Positions 1 to 7,752 of a DNA stretch of 36,422 nt are shown one piece after another. The stretch's first letter is position 1. Each line of letters begins with the position of its first letter. A program made the position numbers and the translations under genes. The DNA comes from Occallatibacter sp. (GTDB lineage: Bacteria > Acidobacteriota > Terriglobia > Terriglobales > Acidobacteriaceae). The stretch spans positions 1-36,422 of the forward strand of contig JARLFZ010000035.1 in the NCBI GenBank assembly GCA_031296305.1, given 5' to 3'. A model generated the notes under the pieces. That model was not told the DNA's origin, searched no databases, and saw nothing but the letters and a program-made list of their open reading frames with translations.

Positions 1-1963
1 TGCGCTCCGATTCCAGCAGATGCGAAAGGTGCGCCCGCAGCGGAGCCATGCCCGCGCCGCCACCGATGTACACCATCTCGTGTTGCGTGGGCTTGATGTG
101 AAAGTCGCCGAAGGGGCCGATGGCAGTCACCGTGTCGCCCGGTTTCAGGCTGAATACGTAGCTCGAACCCGCGCCGGGCGCGCACTCCTGCCCCGGCGGC
201 GGTGTGGCGATGCGAACGTTGAAGCGCAACTGGCGTTCCGTCTTTGGATTGCCGGCCAGCGAGTAATTGTTGCGGCGGCCAGCCTCGGGGTTGCGCGCCA
301 CCAGATCGAAAACATGCTGATTCTTCCACACAGAAGCGTACGGTTCGGGAATGTCGAATTCACTAAAACGAATCGCCTCGTACGCCGGAATGTCCAACTG
401 CAGATAGTCCCCCGGAGCAAAGCCGATGGCGCCCGATCCGTTCTCAGGCTCCAGCACCAGCTCCTTGATAAATGTCGCCACGCTGCGATTGCTCACCACG
501 CGAAACTTGAACGCCGTATGCGCGCGCGCTCCCACGCCGCCGGCATGCAGCACGTCGACAAAAATGCGGCCGCCGCGTTCTTCCACTGGATAAGTAGCCA
601 GGCCTCTGCAAATCGGCGCCCGCGCCGGTGACCCATCGGCGAGATGGAAACGCCCATTATGCTTCGGGCACTCGATGATGCCGCCAATCACCATACCGTC
701 GGAAAGGTGTGTATTGCCATGCGTGCAAAGGCCGTCGGTCGCGAAGAGTTGCCCGTCTTTATCACGGTAAACGGCGTAGGTTTTTCTCGCGTGGTCGAAG
801 CGCACCGCATCGGCGCGCCGCAAATCTGCCGTCGCGCATACCGCTATCCATCCCGCGGCATCGGGCTGTGCCTCCGACTGAAAGCACGCTTCGCGCACGC
901 GCGCCTTGGGCTCGGGAAGCCGTCGTTTCACGTGGTACGCTGGATCCTTCACCTGGCGCAGGACTGTCGGAAGAATCTCGCGCCATGCAGAAAGGATCGA
1001 AGGATATGGCGGCGGGCAGTCACTCTTGACGACCTTATGCAGCCTGGACAGCGCGTGATACGGCACCAGTGGGAACATGTGGTGCTCGACGTGGTAATTC
1101 ATGTTCCAGTAAATGTACCTGCTGATCGGATTCATGTAGACCGTGCGGCAATTGAGCCGATGGTCGAGGACATTTTCCGCCAGTCCGGCATGCTGCGGAG
1201 TGTTATGGATGATCATGAGCCACGTGCCAAACAATTGCGGCAGCACGAACAGGAAGATCGGAATCCAAGTGTGCCAAAAGATCGCAGCGGCGATGGCCAA
1301 AGCGTAAAGTGCCAGATAGAGGCGCGCGTTGCGATAGACCTTGTGGAATTCGGTTTCGGGAATGAAGGTTCGCTCAGCATCGGGGATGCCTCCGAGCGCG
1401 TGCCGGAACAGGCTCGCGAAATGATTGCGATAGACGCCCACAGCAAAAAGGCTGAGAAACAGGGCGCGGATATCCGGCGGCTTGGGAATTTGAATCTCGG
1501 GGTCGCGCCCCACAATAATGGTGTCGCTGTGATGGCGATTGTGGCTCCAGCGCCAGAGCACCGATTCGCGCATCACCATGAACGAAGCGATTTCGTAAAC
1601 CGCAATATTCATCCAGTCCGTCCGGAACGCGGTTCCGTGGCCGCATTCATGCCAACGTGAATCGGAGCTGGTGCCGTAGAGCACCGCATAGATCGCGTAA
1701 GGAAGAATCGCCCACCACGTACCCCACAGCCGCCACGTTGCGTAACCCGAAGCGAAGAGCAGCGCGAACCACAGGATCGTATCGCGGATCGCGGGCCCAT
1801 TGCGCCGCACCAGCAGTTCGCGCATGGTTTCCCGCGGCACCGCACACTGGTACCAATCGGCTTCGGCAAGGCCTTTTTCGATAGCCAGCGCGGCATTCAC
1901 GCCAGTCAAACTGTAATCGGGGAGGGGCGCGGGTTTATCGAGAACCGCTGCGTTATGACTCAT
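1..1963 (-). CDS. Fatty-acid desaturase fused to Rieske ferredoxin and NqrF-like reductase (3' end cut off by window edge)
   Basis: An uninterrupted frame of 654 codons runs from the ATG at 1963 to the window edge; I translated it codon by codon and found no stop. Residues 60-300 are a membrane di-iron desaturase with all three histidine boxes (HECGH 105-109, HNRHH 141-145, HVEHH 291-295), HNTPQH at 253-258 and hydrophobic stretches near 62-96 and 215-252. Residues 375-470 are a Rieske [2Fe-2S] domain (C413-x-H415, C432-x2-H435). Residues 485-654 resemble the FAD and NAD(P)H domains of NqrF (YSLAGNP at 567, VRIATPPPG at 583, SYVFSLKPGD near 601, GGGAGMAPLR at 634). About 130 C-terminal residues should lie beyond the edge. 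AGGAAGGA lies about 10 nt before the ATG, and the start overlaps the galM stop as ATGA, which suggests coupled translation. The inferred role is O2-dependent acyl desaturation or hydroxylation with a built-in electron chain. The domains are certain; the substrate is unknown. Confidence 0.93.
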   Translation of the reverse strand, partial: MSHNAAVLDKPAPLPDYSLTGVNAALAIEKGLAEADWYQCAVPRETMRELLVRRNGPAIRDTILWFALLFASGYATWRLWGTWWAILPYAIYAVLYGTSSDSRWHECGHGTAFRTDWMNIAVYEIASFMVMRESVLWRWSHNRHHSDTIIVGRDPEIQIPKPPDIRALFLSLFAVGVYRNHFASLFRHALGGIPDAERTFIPETEFHKVYRNARLYLALYALAIAAAIFWHTWIPIFLFVLPQLFGTWLMIIHNTPQHAGLAENVLDHRLNCRTVYMNPISRYIYWNMNYHVEHHMFPLVPYHALSRLHKVVKSDCPPPYPSILSAWREILPTVLRQVKDPAYHVKRRLPEPKARVREACFQSEAQPDAAGWIAVCATADLRRADAVRFDHARKTYAVYRDKDGQLFATDGLCTHGNTHLSDGMVIGGIIECPKHNGRFHLADGSPARAPICRGLATYPVEERGGRIFVDVLHAGGVGARAHTAFKFRVVSNRSVATFIKELVLEPENGSGAIGFAPGDYLQLDIPAYEAIRFSEFDIPEPYASVWKNQHVFDLVARNPEAGRRNNYSLAGNPKTERQLRFNVRIATPPPGQECAPGAGSSYVFSLKPGDTVTAIGPFGDFHIKPTQHEMVYIGGGAGMAPLRAHLSHLLESER

Positions 1964-3087
1964 TGCCGACTCGTTCCTTCCTGATAATGAATGGACGCGC
2001 TGCGCGGAGACTTGTCTTCGCTCGCCGCGTTTGCGGGGCGGACCGAAAATGCGTACGCAGTGGCATGACGTTGGGTTTGCCCAGGGTGCAGAAGAATATC
2101 CTCGCGGCGCGCGGCGTTTGCGGCGTCGGGATAACCTTCGCACTCCAGGCAGATTCCTGCGTGTCGCGCATACACGAAACCCGATTTGCCCTTCGTCGAA
2201 CAGTTCAGATGGCTGCCGGTGTAAAGCTGCAGATAATTCTCCGTTGTTGAAACCGTCATCACGCGCCCGCTTGCGGGATCTTCAAGGCGCGCGGCCAGAC
2301 GCATTGCGTCGCCATTTCTTTTGGGCAGCGCGTACAAATCGCCATGACCCTGGTGGAGCTGGCCTATCACATCGCCAACCCGGCGCGGCGTCTGAAAGTC
2401 GTTGCCGTGGCGCGATGTCGATTCCAGCCTCCCCGTTGTGATCAGGTTTTCATCCACGGGAATAAACTCGCTCGCGAAAATCTCCAGCCGGTGATCCGCA
2501 ATTGAGCCCGAGGACTCGCCGGCCAGGTTGAAATAAGAGTGATGGGTCAGGCTCAAAGGCGTGGTGCGATCGCTCACCGCTTCGGTTTCGATCAGGAATT
2601 CATTTTGATTGGTCACCGTATAGGTCACCGCGACCCGCACATTTCCGGGGTAGCCCTCCTGGCCGTCGGGGCTGTCGTAGCTGAGCCGCAACGACGGCGC
2701 GCCGTCCTCGCGATCGACCGGCGCCGCGCTCCAAAGCCGCTTGTCAAAGCCTTCAATGCCGCCATGCAGATGGTTGGGCGGATCGTTGCGCGCCAGCCGG
2801 TAGGTGTCGCCATCGAGCGTGAAGGCGGCGCCCGAAATGCGGCCCGCCACGCGACCGGTGATGGCGCCGAAATACGGATGGCCGCCGAGATAAGAGTCGA
2901 GGTCGTCGAATCCCAGCACCACGTCGCCTGCGCTTCCGTTGCGGTCCGGCGCCAGCAACCGCGTGACGATGCCGCCGTACGTGATCGCTTCCAGCACCAT
3001 GCCGCCGCGGCCGACGAGCGTCCACGCCTCCACCGTCTGACCGGCGGGGAGCATTCCAAAAATCCGAGAGCTTATTGGGGAAGCCAT
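1960..3087 (-). CDS. galM: Aldose 1-epimerase (galactose mutarotase)
   Basis: This 375-residue protein should interconvert the alpha and beta anomers of galactose or glucose, the entry step of the Leloir pathway. Family hallmarks are NHLHGG (105-110), THHSYFNLAG (181-190, with the catalytic His probably H183) and LECEGYPDA (314-322, with the catalytic base probably E315). No signal peptide is evident, so it is likely cytoplasmic. The last roughly 30 residues after the YAFSV strand are extra and overlap the next gene. The stop TGA shares two bases with the ATG of the desaturase fusion (ATGA at 1960-1963). The upstream CorC-like gene ends 77 bp before the start on the same strand, so the three may be one operon. 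No good ribosome site is visible before the start. The pairing with a desaturase has no obvious metabolic logic. Confidence 0.93.
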   Translation of the reverse strand: MASPISSRIFGMLPAGQTVEAWTLVGRGGMVLEAITYGGIVTRLLAPDRNGSAGDVVLGFDDLDSYLGGHPYFGAITGRVAGRISGAAFTLDGDTYRLARNDPPNHLHGGIEGFDKRLWSAAPVDREDGAPSLRLSYDSPDGQEGYPGNVRVAVTYTVTNQNEFLIETEAVSDRTTPLSLTHHSYFNLAGESSGSIADHRLEIFASEFIPVDENLITTGRLESTSRHGNDFQTPRRVGDVIGQLHQGHGDLYALPKRNGDAMRLAARLEDPASGRVMTVSTTENYLQLYTGSHLNCSTKGKSGFVYARHAGICLECEGYPDAANAARREDILLHPGQTQRHATAYAFSVRPANAASEDKSPRSASIHYQEGTSRQ

Positions 3088-3164
3088 CGTGCAGGACCGT
3101 TACAATTCTCAAGTTACCGCTCTCTCGCCCGCGTTGTCCAGAATTCCGCGACCCGGAACCGCCT

Positions 3165-4544
3165 TTACTCGGCCTCCGCAGGCGCGCCTTCCACTTTTTC
3201 TACGCGGATTTTTGCGATGCGCCGCGCTTCCATTTCCATCACCGTAAGCCGGCGATCCTCATACACCACCGATTCGCCGGGCTGAGGAATGTGTCCGAGA
3301 CGCGCCAGCACGAAACCGGCCAGGGTTTCCACGCCGTCATCGCGGGGCAGGCTCCAGTCCAACTGCGTTTCCAGGTCGCGCAGATTTACGCTGCCATCCA
3401 TCACCACCGTCTCGCCGGCGCGGCCCAAAACCGGATGCGAAGGCGCGTCGAATTCGTCCTCAAGCTCGCCCGCAAGCTGCTCGATTGCATCTTCCGCCGT
3501 CACCAGCCCCACCGTGGAGCCATACTCGTCCACCACGATGGCGAGATGGCGGCGGTTTTGTTTGAAATCGCGCAGCAGCTCCAGCGCGGATTTGCTTTCC
3601 GGCACCACCAGCACCTCGTGCATAATCTGCGCGAGACGCATCTCGGCCGGCGGCATCGCAACCGAAGACGTGGTAGCGCGCTGATAAAACAGCCGCGCCA
3701 GCTCGCGCGCATACACCGCGCCCACAATGTGCTCGGTGCCGCGGGCCTCGTCGTAGACCGGAATGCGCGAATGATTGCGGGCAAGAACGCGGGCGATCGC
3801 CTCCTCCAGCAGCATGTTCGAGGGCAGCGAGAAAATCTTCTGCCGCGGCGTCATGATCTCACGCACCACGACGTCGCTGAGCTCGAGAGCGCGGTGCACC
3901 AGCACCTCCTGGAACTCGGGAATCACGTCCAGCCGCCGCGCCGCGGTGGCAATCAGCTTCAGCTCCTCGGCGGAGTGGATGGATGCGGCGCGCTCCGTTT
4001 TTGGCATGTCAAATGCACGCAACACCACCGACGCAGACTTGCTCAGCAGCCGCACCGCGGGACGAGCCACGGCCATAAACACCAGCATGGGCGGCGCCAC
4101 CGCTACGGCAAGCGCCTCGGCGCGCCGTAGCGCCAGGGCCTTGGGCACCAGCTCGCCAGCGACCACGTGTAAGTAAGTGATGAGGCAAAAGCCGAGCACC
4201 AGCGCGGCCACGTTGCCATAAATTTGCGCGTGCGGCAGCACGCCGATCCACTGGGCGAGAAACTGCGCGGCCATGGGCTCGCCCAGCCAGCCCAGCGCCA
4301 GCGAGCACAGCGTTACGCCCAGTTGCACAGCGGGCAGAAGATCGTTGAGATTGCGCTGCAGCCGCCGCACGGCGCGCGCTCCCGGAACCCGTGCCTCAAG
4401 CAATTGCTCGACGCGCGTCTCGCGGATGGAGACCAGCGCGAACTCGGCCGCTACAAAATAGGCGTTCGCGAGAATCAGCAGCGCCACCGTTACGGGTTTG
4501 AAGAGAAGCAGACCGTGCATCTGGCTGTGAGGATAGCACCGCAT
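3165..4544 (-). CDS. CorC/HlyC-type integral membrane protein with CNNM and CBS domains
   Basis: This 459-residue protein belongs to the hemolysin-C/CorC (CNNM, DUF21) group, whose members are linked to Mg2+/Co2+ transport. The N-terminal half holds about four hydrophobic segments, including the LILANAYFVAAEFALVSIR type of start and VAGELVPKALALRRAE, both typical of DUF21. The middle has a CBS pair (VVVREIMTPRQKIFSLP onward, then LAIVVDEYGSTVGLVTAEDA). The C-terminal roughly 80 residues match the CorC_HlyC domain (GSVNLRDLE, ETLAGFVLARLGHIPQPGE). The start could also be the Met at codon 9 (4520); neither has a clear ribosome site. It is the first gene of a possible three-gene minus-strand run with galM and the desaturase fusion. 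The family assignment is firm; the transported ion is not shown by the sequence. Confidence 0.92.
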   Translation of the reverse strand: MRCYPHSQMHGLLLFKPVTVALLILANAYFVAAEFALVSIRETRVEQLLEARVPGARAVRRLQRNLNDLLPAVQLGVTLCSLALGWLGEPMAAQFLAQWIGVLPHAQIYGNVAALVLGFCLITYLHVVAGELVPKALALRRAEALAVAVAPPMLVFMAVARPAVRLLSKSASVVLRAFDMPKTERAASIHSAEELKLIATAARRLDVIPEFQEVLVHRALELSDVVVREIMTPRQKIFSLPSNMLLEEAIARVLARNHSRIPVYDEARGTEHIVGAVYARELARLFYQRATTSSVAMPPAEMRLAQIMHEVLVVPESKSALELLRDFKQNRRHLAIVVDEYGSTVGLVTAEDAIEQLAGELEDEFDAPSHPVLGRAGETVVMDGSVNLRDLETQLDWSLPRDDGVETLAGFVLARLGHIPQPGESVVYEDRRLTVMEMEARRIAKIRVEKVEGAPAEAE

Positions 4545-4645
4545 GGGGCATCACGGAGCGGAGACGAGACACCCGAATAAAAATCAACGTCGCTGGAACC
4601 CGGTGGCCCCAATAAGCGTATCTTTTAGGTCAAATGAGGATCGCA

Positions 4646-5488
4646 ATGAAGAAGCTTCTTTTCGCAACCGCATTTCTGCTCACCCTAGTCCCACTCGCGG
4701 CAACTCCGGCACAGGCCGAGGAGGCGACCTTTACGCGTAGCCTCACGGTCACCGGCAGAGTGGACCTTACCGTGGCAACAGGATCGGGCTCCATTCATCT
4801 CACCAGCGGACCTGCCGGTCGCGTGCAAATCTTCGGCCGCGTCAAGTCGAACTGGGGCGGCAGCGATGCGAAGGTCCACGATATCGCCGACCACCCGCCC
4901 ATCGAGCAGACCGGCAACATTGTGCGCATCGGAACCAGGCACGAGAATTTCCACAACATCAGCATCGACTACGAAATTCAGGTCCCGCCGAACGCCTTTC
5001 TGACTGCGGAATCAGGCTCGGGCAACCTCACCGACGACGGCGTGGGCGCCAATGCAAGACTAACCACCGGCTCGGGCTCCATTCACGCCACGGGATTGCA
5101 GGGCGGCTTCTCCGCCGGCACCGGTTCCGGCAGCATCTATGCGGAGCAGGTCGGTGAGGGCGACGTCGAAGCGCAAACCGGGTCCGGCTCCATCGAATTG
5201 AAGAATCTCCACGGCGGCCTGCACGCGCAAACCGGATCGGGCGGCGTCAAGGTTACGGGAATTCCGGCGGCCTCCTGGCGAATTCTTACCGGCTCAGGCG
5301 GTGTTGAGCTTTGGACGGGCTCTGCGGCGTTCACTCTCGATGCCAAAACGGGCTCAGGCAGCGTTCACTCCGATCGCGAAATTGCAACCCAGGGAACCAT
5401 CGAGCACCGCCACCTGGCAGGCAAGATCGGTGGCGGCGGGCCCGCAGTGCGCATCGAGACCGGCTCCGGCGGCATTCACATCCATTAG
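4646..5488 (+). CDS. Secreted DUF4097-type protein with repeated TGSGS/G strands
   Basis: A 280-residue exported protein. The ATG at 4646 is preferred over the ATG at 4634 because GAGGA lies 5 nt before it and the protein then begins MKKLLFATAF, a standard Sec signal ending near TPAQA. The mature part is a right-handed parallel beta type of sequence with the phrase (T/E)SGSGS or TGSGG about every 18-24 residues: ATGSGSIHL, ESGSGNLT, TGSGSIHA, GTGSGSIYA, TGSGSIEL, TGSGGVKV, TGSGGVEL, TGSGSVHS and a final TGSGGIHIH. This is the pattern of the DUF4097 'putative adhesin' family. Its molecular role is unknown. It converges on the acid phosphatase gene with 7 bp between the stops. The protein ends exactly on a repeat. 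Confidence 0.88.
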   Translation: MKKLLFATAFLLTLVPLAATPAQAEEATFTRSLTVTGRVDLTVATGSGSIHLTSGPAGRVQIFGRVKSNWGGSDAKVHDIADHPPIEQTGNIVRIGTRHENFHNISIDYEIQVPPNAFLTAESGSGNLTDDGVGANARLTTGSGSIHATGLQGGFSAGTGSGSIYAEQVGEGDVEAQTGSGSIELKNLHGGLHAQTGSGGVKVTGIPAASWRILTGSGGVELWTGSAAFTLDAKTGSGSVHSDREIATQGTIEHRHLAGKIGGGGPAVRIETGSGGIHIH

Positions 5489-5495
5489 AGCGGCG

Positions 5496-6224
5496 CTACG
5501 GAATGAAATAGTACGGATCGGGATACTTCACCGAGAATTCCGCTTCCGGCTTGCCTTTCAGGTCGCTCCACTGATCGCCGACATTCAGCGCCAACGTGTA
5601 GCCCTTGGCCACCATCTGCTTGCGGGCCGCCTGTTTGTACTCGCCGATGGACTGCGATCCGTGATCGGCAGGGCGCATTACCAGCTCCTGCCAATGGTCG
5701 AGACCTTGCGCGCGCAAATTGCGCTCGGTGGCGGCGCGCTGCGCCTCGTCGCGTCCGGTGATGAAGAGGACGCTCACGCCCAGCCGCTGTGCTTCTTTAT
5801 ACAGCCGCAGCGTGCCGGGAATCGCCGTCGCCTGCGCCGTCTCGACCCATGCATCGAAGACCGGCTTGTTGTAAGCGAAATCGGCGCCGAGCTCTTCCTG
5901 ATAATTCTCGAGCGTGGTCTCGTCGATGTCGAGAATCAGGGCCAGCTTTTCCTGCGTGTGGCGATGCGCGGCCCGCTGCCGCAAAAACGCAATGGCGCGA
6001 TCCGCCTGCACATCCTGGTCGTGCGTCCAGCAGCCGCAGGTACAGGTGCAGTCGTGATACTGCCTGAGCTCTTTTTTGAGCGCGTCCAGGTTGGGAATGC
6101 GCTCCGCTTGCGCGTTGCTGCTGAATGCCGGCGGCGGCGATTGCTGCGCGGTTAGCCAGCCCGGCGCAAATGCTGCGACGAGCAAAAGCGACAGGACGGT
6201 CTTGTACATTTTCAGGGCTCGCAT
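5496..6224 (-). CDS. Secreted HAD-superfamily acid phosphatase (class B/C-like)
   Basis: A 242-residue protein with a Sec signal at about 1-27 (cleavage near LTAQ), then a HAD acid phosphatase domain. Motif I is LDIDETTLEN, with D99 as probable nucleophile and D101 as acid/base. Motif II is FITGRD. The last acidic motif is NVGDQWSDL near the C-terminus. This layout matches the plant vegetative-storage-protein/HAD acid phosphatase group, which removes phosphate from organic phosphomonoesters outside the cytoplasm. GGAG lies 5 nt before the chosen ATG. Four cysteines alternate between the signal and motif I (C59, C61, C63, C65; CTCTCGC), which is unusual for this group. It lies head-to-head with the gph-like gene, with 85 bp between them for two promoters. 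Confidence 0.9.
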   Translation of the reverse strand: MRALKMYKTVLSLLLVAAFAPGWLTAQQSPPPAFSSNAQAERIPNLDALKKELRQYHDCTCTCGCWTHDQDVQADRAIAFLRQRAAHRHTQEKLALILDIDETTLENYQEELGADFAYNKPVFDAWVETAQATAIPGTLRLYKEAQRLGVSVLFITGRDEAQRAATERNLRAQGLDHWQELVMRPADHGSQSIGEYKQAARKQMVAKGYTLALNVGDQWSDLKGKPEAEFSVKYPDPYYFIP

Positions 6225-6309
6225 CGCTTCTCCAGTTCGTTGCTTGCCAAGTGTAAACGATGGCAGCCGCCTTTTACGCGAGCCGCGTGGCGCCCATTAC
6301 ACTGGAGAC

Positions 6310-7035
6310 ATGATCCGCGTTTTTCGCCCCATTCCCGCGGCGCAATTAAAGTTGCTGGTCTTCGATCTCGACGGCACGCTCATCGACTCAGCACAGGACC
6401 TGTGCAACAGCGTGAATGCAGCGCTCGAAGAATCGGGACTCCCGCATCTGCCCGATCCCGCCATCGCCGGCTTTGTCGGCAACGGCGCGCCTCTGCTCAT
6501 GCGCCGCGCGCTGGCCATGGCCGGCAACTCCGCCATCGATCAGGTCAACGAAGATCTCTTTAACAAGGCCTACGCATTCTTCCTCCAGTACTATCGCGAG
6601 CACAAACTGGACTTTACTTACGCCTACGATGGCGTTCTGGATGCGCTGAAAGCCCTGCACGAGCTGCACGATGCGCCCAGTGGTCCCTCCAGAATCATGG
6701 CTGTGCTCACCAACAAGCCGGTGCGCCCGGCCCGCGGCATCTGCGAGGGGCTCGGCCTGGCCGATTACCTCCTCCATATTTACGGCGGCGACAGCTTTCC
6801 CGTGAAAAAGCCCGATCCTCTCGGTCTGCGCACGTTGATGGAAGAAACCGGCGCGCGCCCCGATCAAACCGTCATGATCGGCGACAGCAAGGTGGATGTC
6901 GAGACCGCGCGCAACGCGGGAACCTGGTCCCTGGGATGCACCTTCGGCTTCGGCCCCCAAACTCTCGTCGACAATCCGCCGGACGTTCTTGTCGACATGC
7001 CCTCGGAATGGACGCAGGCACTCACTCCCGCGTAG
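6310..7035 (+). CDS. gph: HAD hydrolase, phosphoglycolate phosphatase-like
   Basis: A 241-residue cytoplasmic HAD enzyme. Motif I is VFDLDGTLIDS (D19 nucleophile, D21 acid/base), followed by a helical cap typical of subclass I, motif II VLTNKP, the motif III lysine in VKKPDPLGL and motif IV MIGDSKVDVETARNAG. This is the arrangement of phosphoglycolate phosphatase and close relatives, which clear 2-phosphoglycolate made during DNA repair or oxygenation. The frame is open further upstream, but the ATG at 6310 is the sensible start: the protein begins just before motif I, and GGAG precedes the ATG at a short distance of two bases. A HAD protein of this type cannot be assigned a substrate from sequence alone, so the gene symbol is tentative. 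Confidence 0.88.
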   Translation: MIRVFRPIPAAQLKLLVFDLDGTLIDSAQDLCNSVNAALEESGLPHLPDPAIAGFVGNGAPLLMRRALAMAGNSAIDQVNEDLFNKAYAFFLQYYREHKLDFTYAYDGVLDALKALHELHDAPSGPSRIMAVLTNKPVRPARGICEGLGLADYLLHIYGGDSFPVKKPDPLGLRTLMEETGARPDQTVMIGDSKVDVETARNAGTWSLGCTFGFGPQTLVDNPPDVLVDMPSEWTQALTPA

Positions 7036-7066
7036 AATCGGCCCATAGAATCCGGCAGGATTTCTT

Positions 7067-7087
7067 GATTCGATGGCCGGTCGAATC
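7067..7087 (+). terminator. Possible weak hairpin after the gph-like gene
   Basis: A perfect 7-bp inverted repeat (GATTCGA and TCGAATC) with a 7-nt loop lies 32 bp after the stop of the gph-like gene. No run of T follows, so intrinsic termination is doubtful; it could also be a regulator site. Confidence 0.25.
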
Positions 7088-7202
7088 TTCCACATCCTTC
7101 GGGCAAATCACCTCTGCCGCCCCGCCCCGCCGCATGCAATTGGCCATGTGCTTTCAGTTCTGAGCGGCGCCGGAGTCAGGCCTCGCGCGAAAGGTCGTTG
7201 AC

Positions 7203-7658
7203 ATGGCGAAATTCGTAAAGCTTGCTCTTATCCTCATCGTCTGCTCGTGCTCCTGGGCGCAGCAGCCTGCGTCCGCCACGCCGGCCAGCTCTGAAAGGCT
7301 TGCGCAAATGAGGCAGGAGTATCTCAGGTCCTACAACGCAAAAGACGTCGACGCGATTCTGGCGCTCTATGCGGAAGATGCCACTCTGGTTAGCGATGGA
7401 GGCACTTTCAAAGGCCGGGCCGAGATCCGCATGTGGCTCCTTTCCGGCATCGATCAGGGAAGCCGGCTCCTGGCCATCGAACCCGATGTTGTGAAAAGCG
7501 CTGAAGCGCTTGCCTACGAAACGGGGCGAACCAGGAGGCGAGTCGGAGCCGAGATTCACCTCGGGCAATATCTTATGGTGATGGAAGAAATCAATGGAGG
7601 ATGGAAAATCACCCAGCATTTTTCCGTGAGCACGGGAGTGATTCCTGCCGCACAGTAA
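7203..7658 (+). CDS. Secreted NTF2-like protein (DUF4440/SgcJ type)
   Basis: A 151-residue protein with a short Sec signal (about residues 1-19, ending SCSWAQ). The rest is an NTF2-like cone fold of the DUF4440 or SgcJ/EcaC kind. It starts with a helix containing YNAKDVDAILALYAEDATLV, followed by FKGRAEIRMWL, and ends with MVMEEINGGWKITQHFSV, the pattern of small stress or calmodulin-kinase-association-like proteins. Such proteins can be enzymes or simple binding proteins, and no catalytic residue can be named here. It stands alone between two plus-strand genes, with AAGG 8 nt before the ATG. Confidence 0.85.
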   Translation: MAKFVKLALILIVCSCSWAQQPASATPASSERLAQMRQEYLRSYNAKDVDAILALYAEDATLVSDGGTFKGRAEIRMWLLSGIDQGSRLLAIEPDVVKSAEALAYETGRTRRRVGAEIHLGQYLMVMEEINGGWKITQHFSVSTGVIPAAQ

Positions 7659-7752
7659 TTCCAGACCGTATGATCATTCTGGGCTTCCCCCTGCGAACTC
7701 ACCCACGCCCTCACTCTCGAAGCACAGCCGCGTGGCGCGATAGGCTGATTCC

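Noticed and set aside
20..1660. Plus-strand open frames over the left end of the window
   Set aside because: They are complements of the desaturase-Rieske-reductase gene, whose motifs are all on the minus strand.
7060..7200. tRNA gene in the gap after the gph-like gene
   Set aside because: GTCGAATC resembles a T-loop in part, but no cloverleaf, acceptor stem or anticodon arm can be built.
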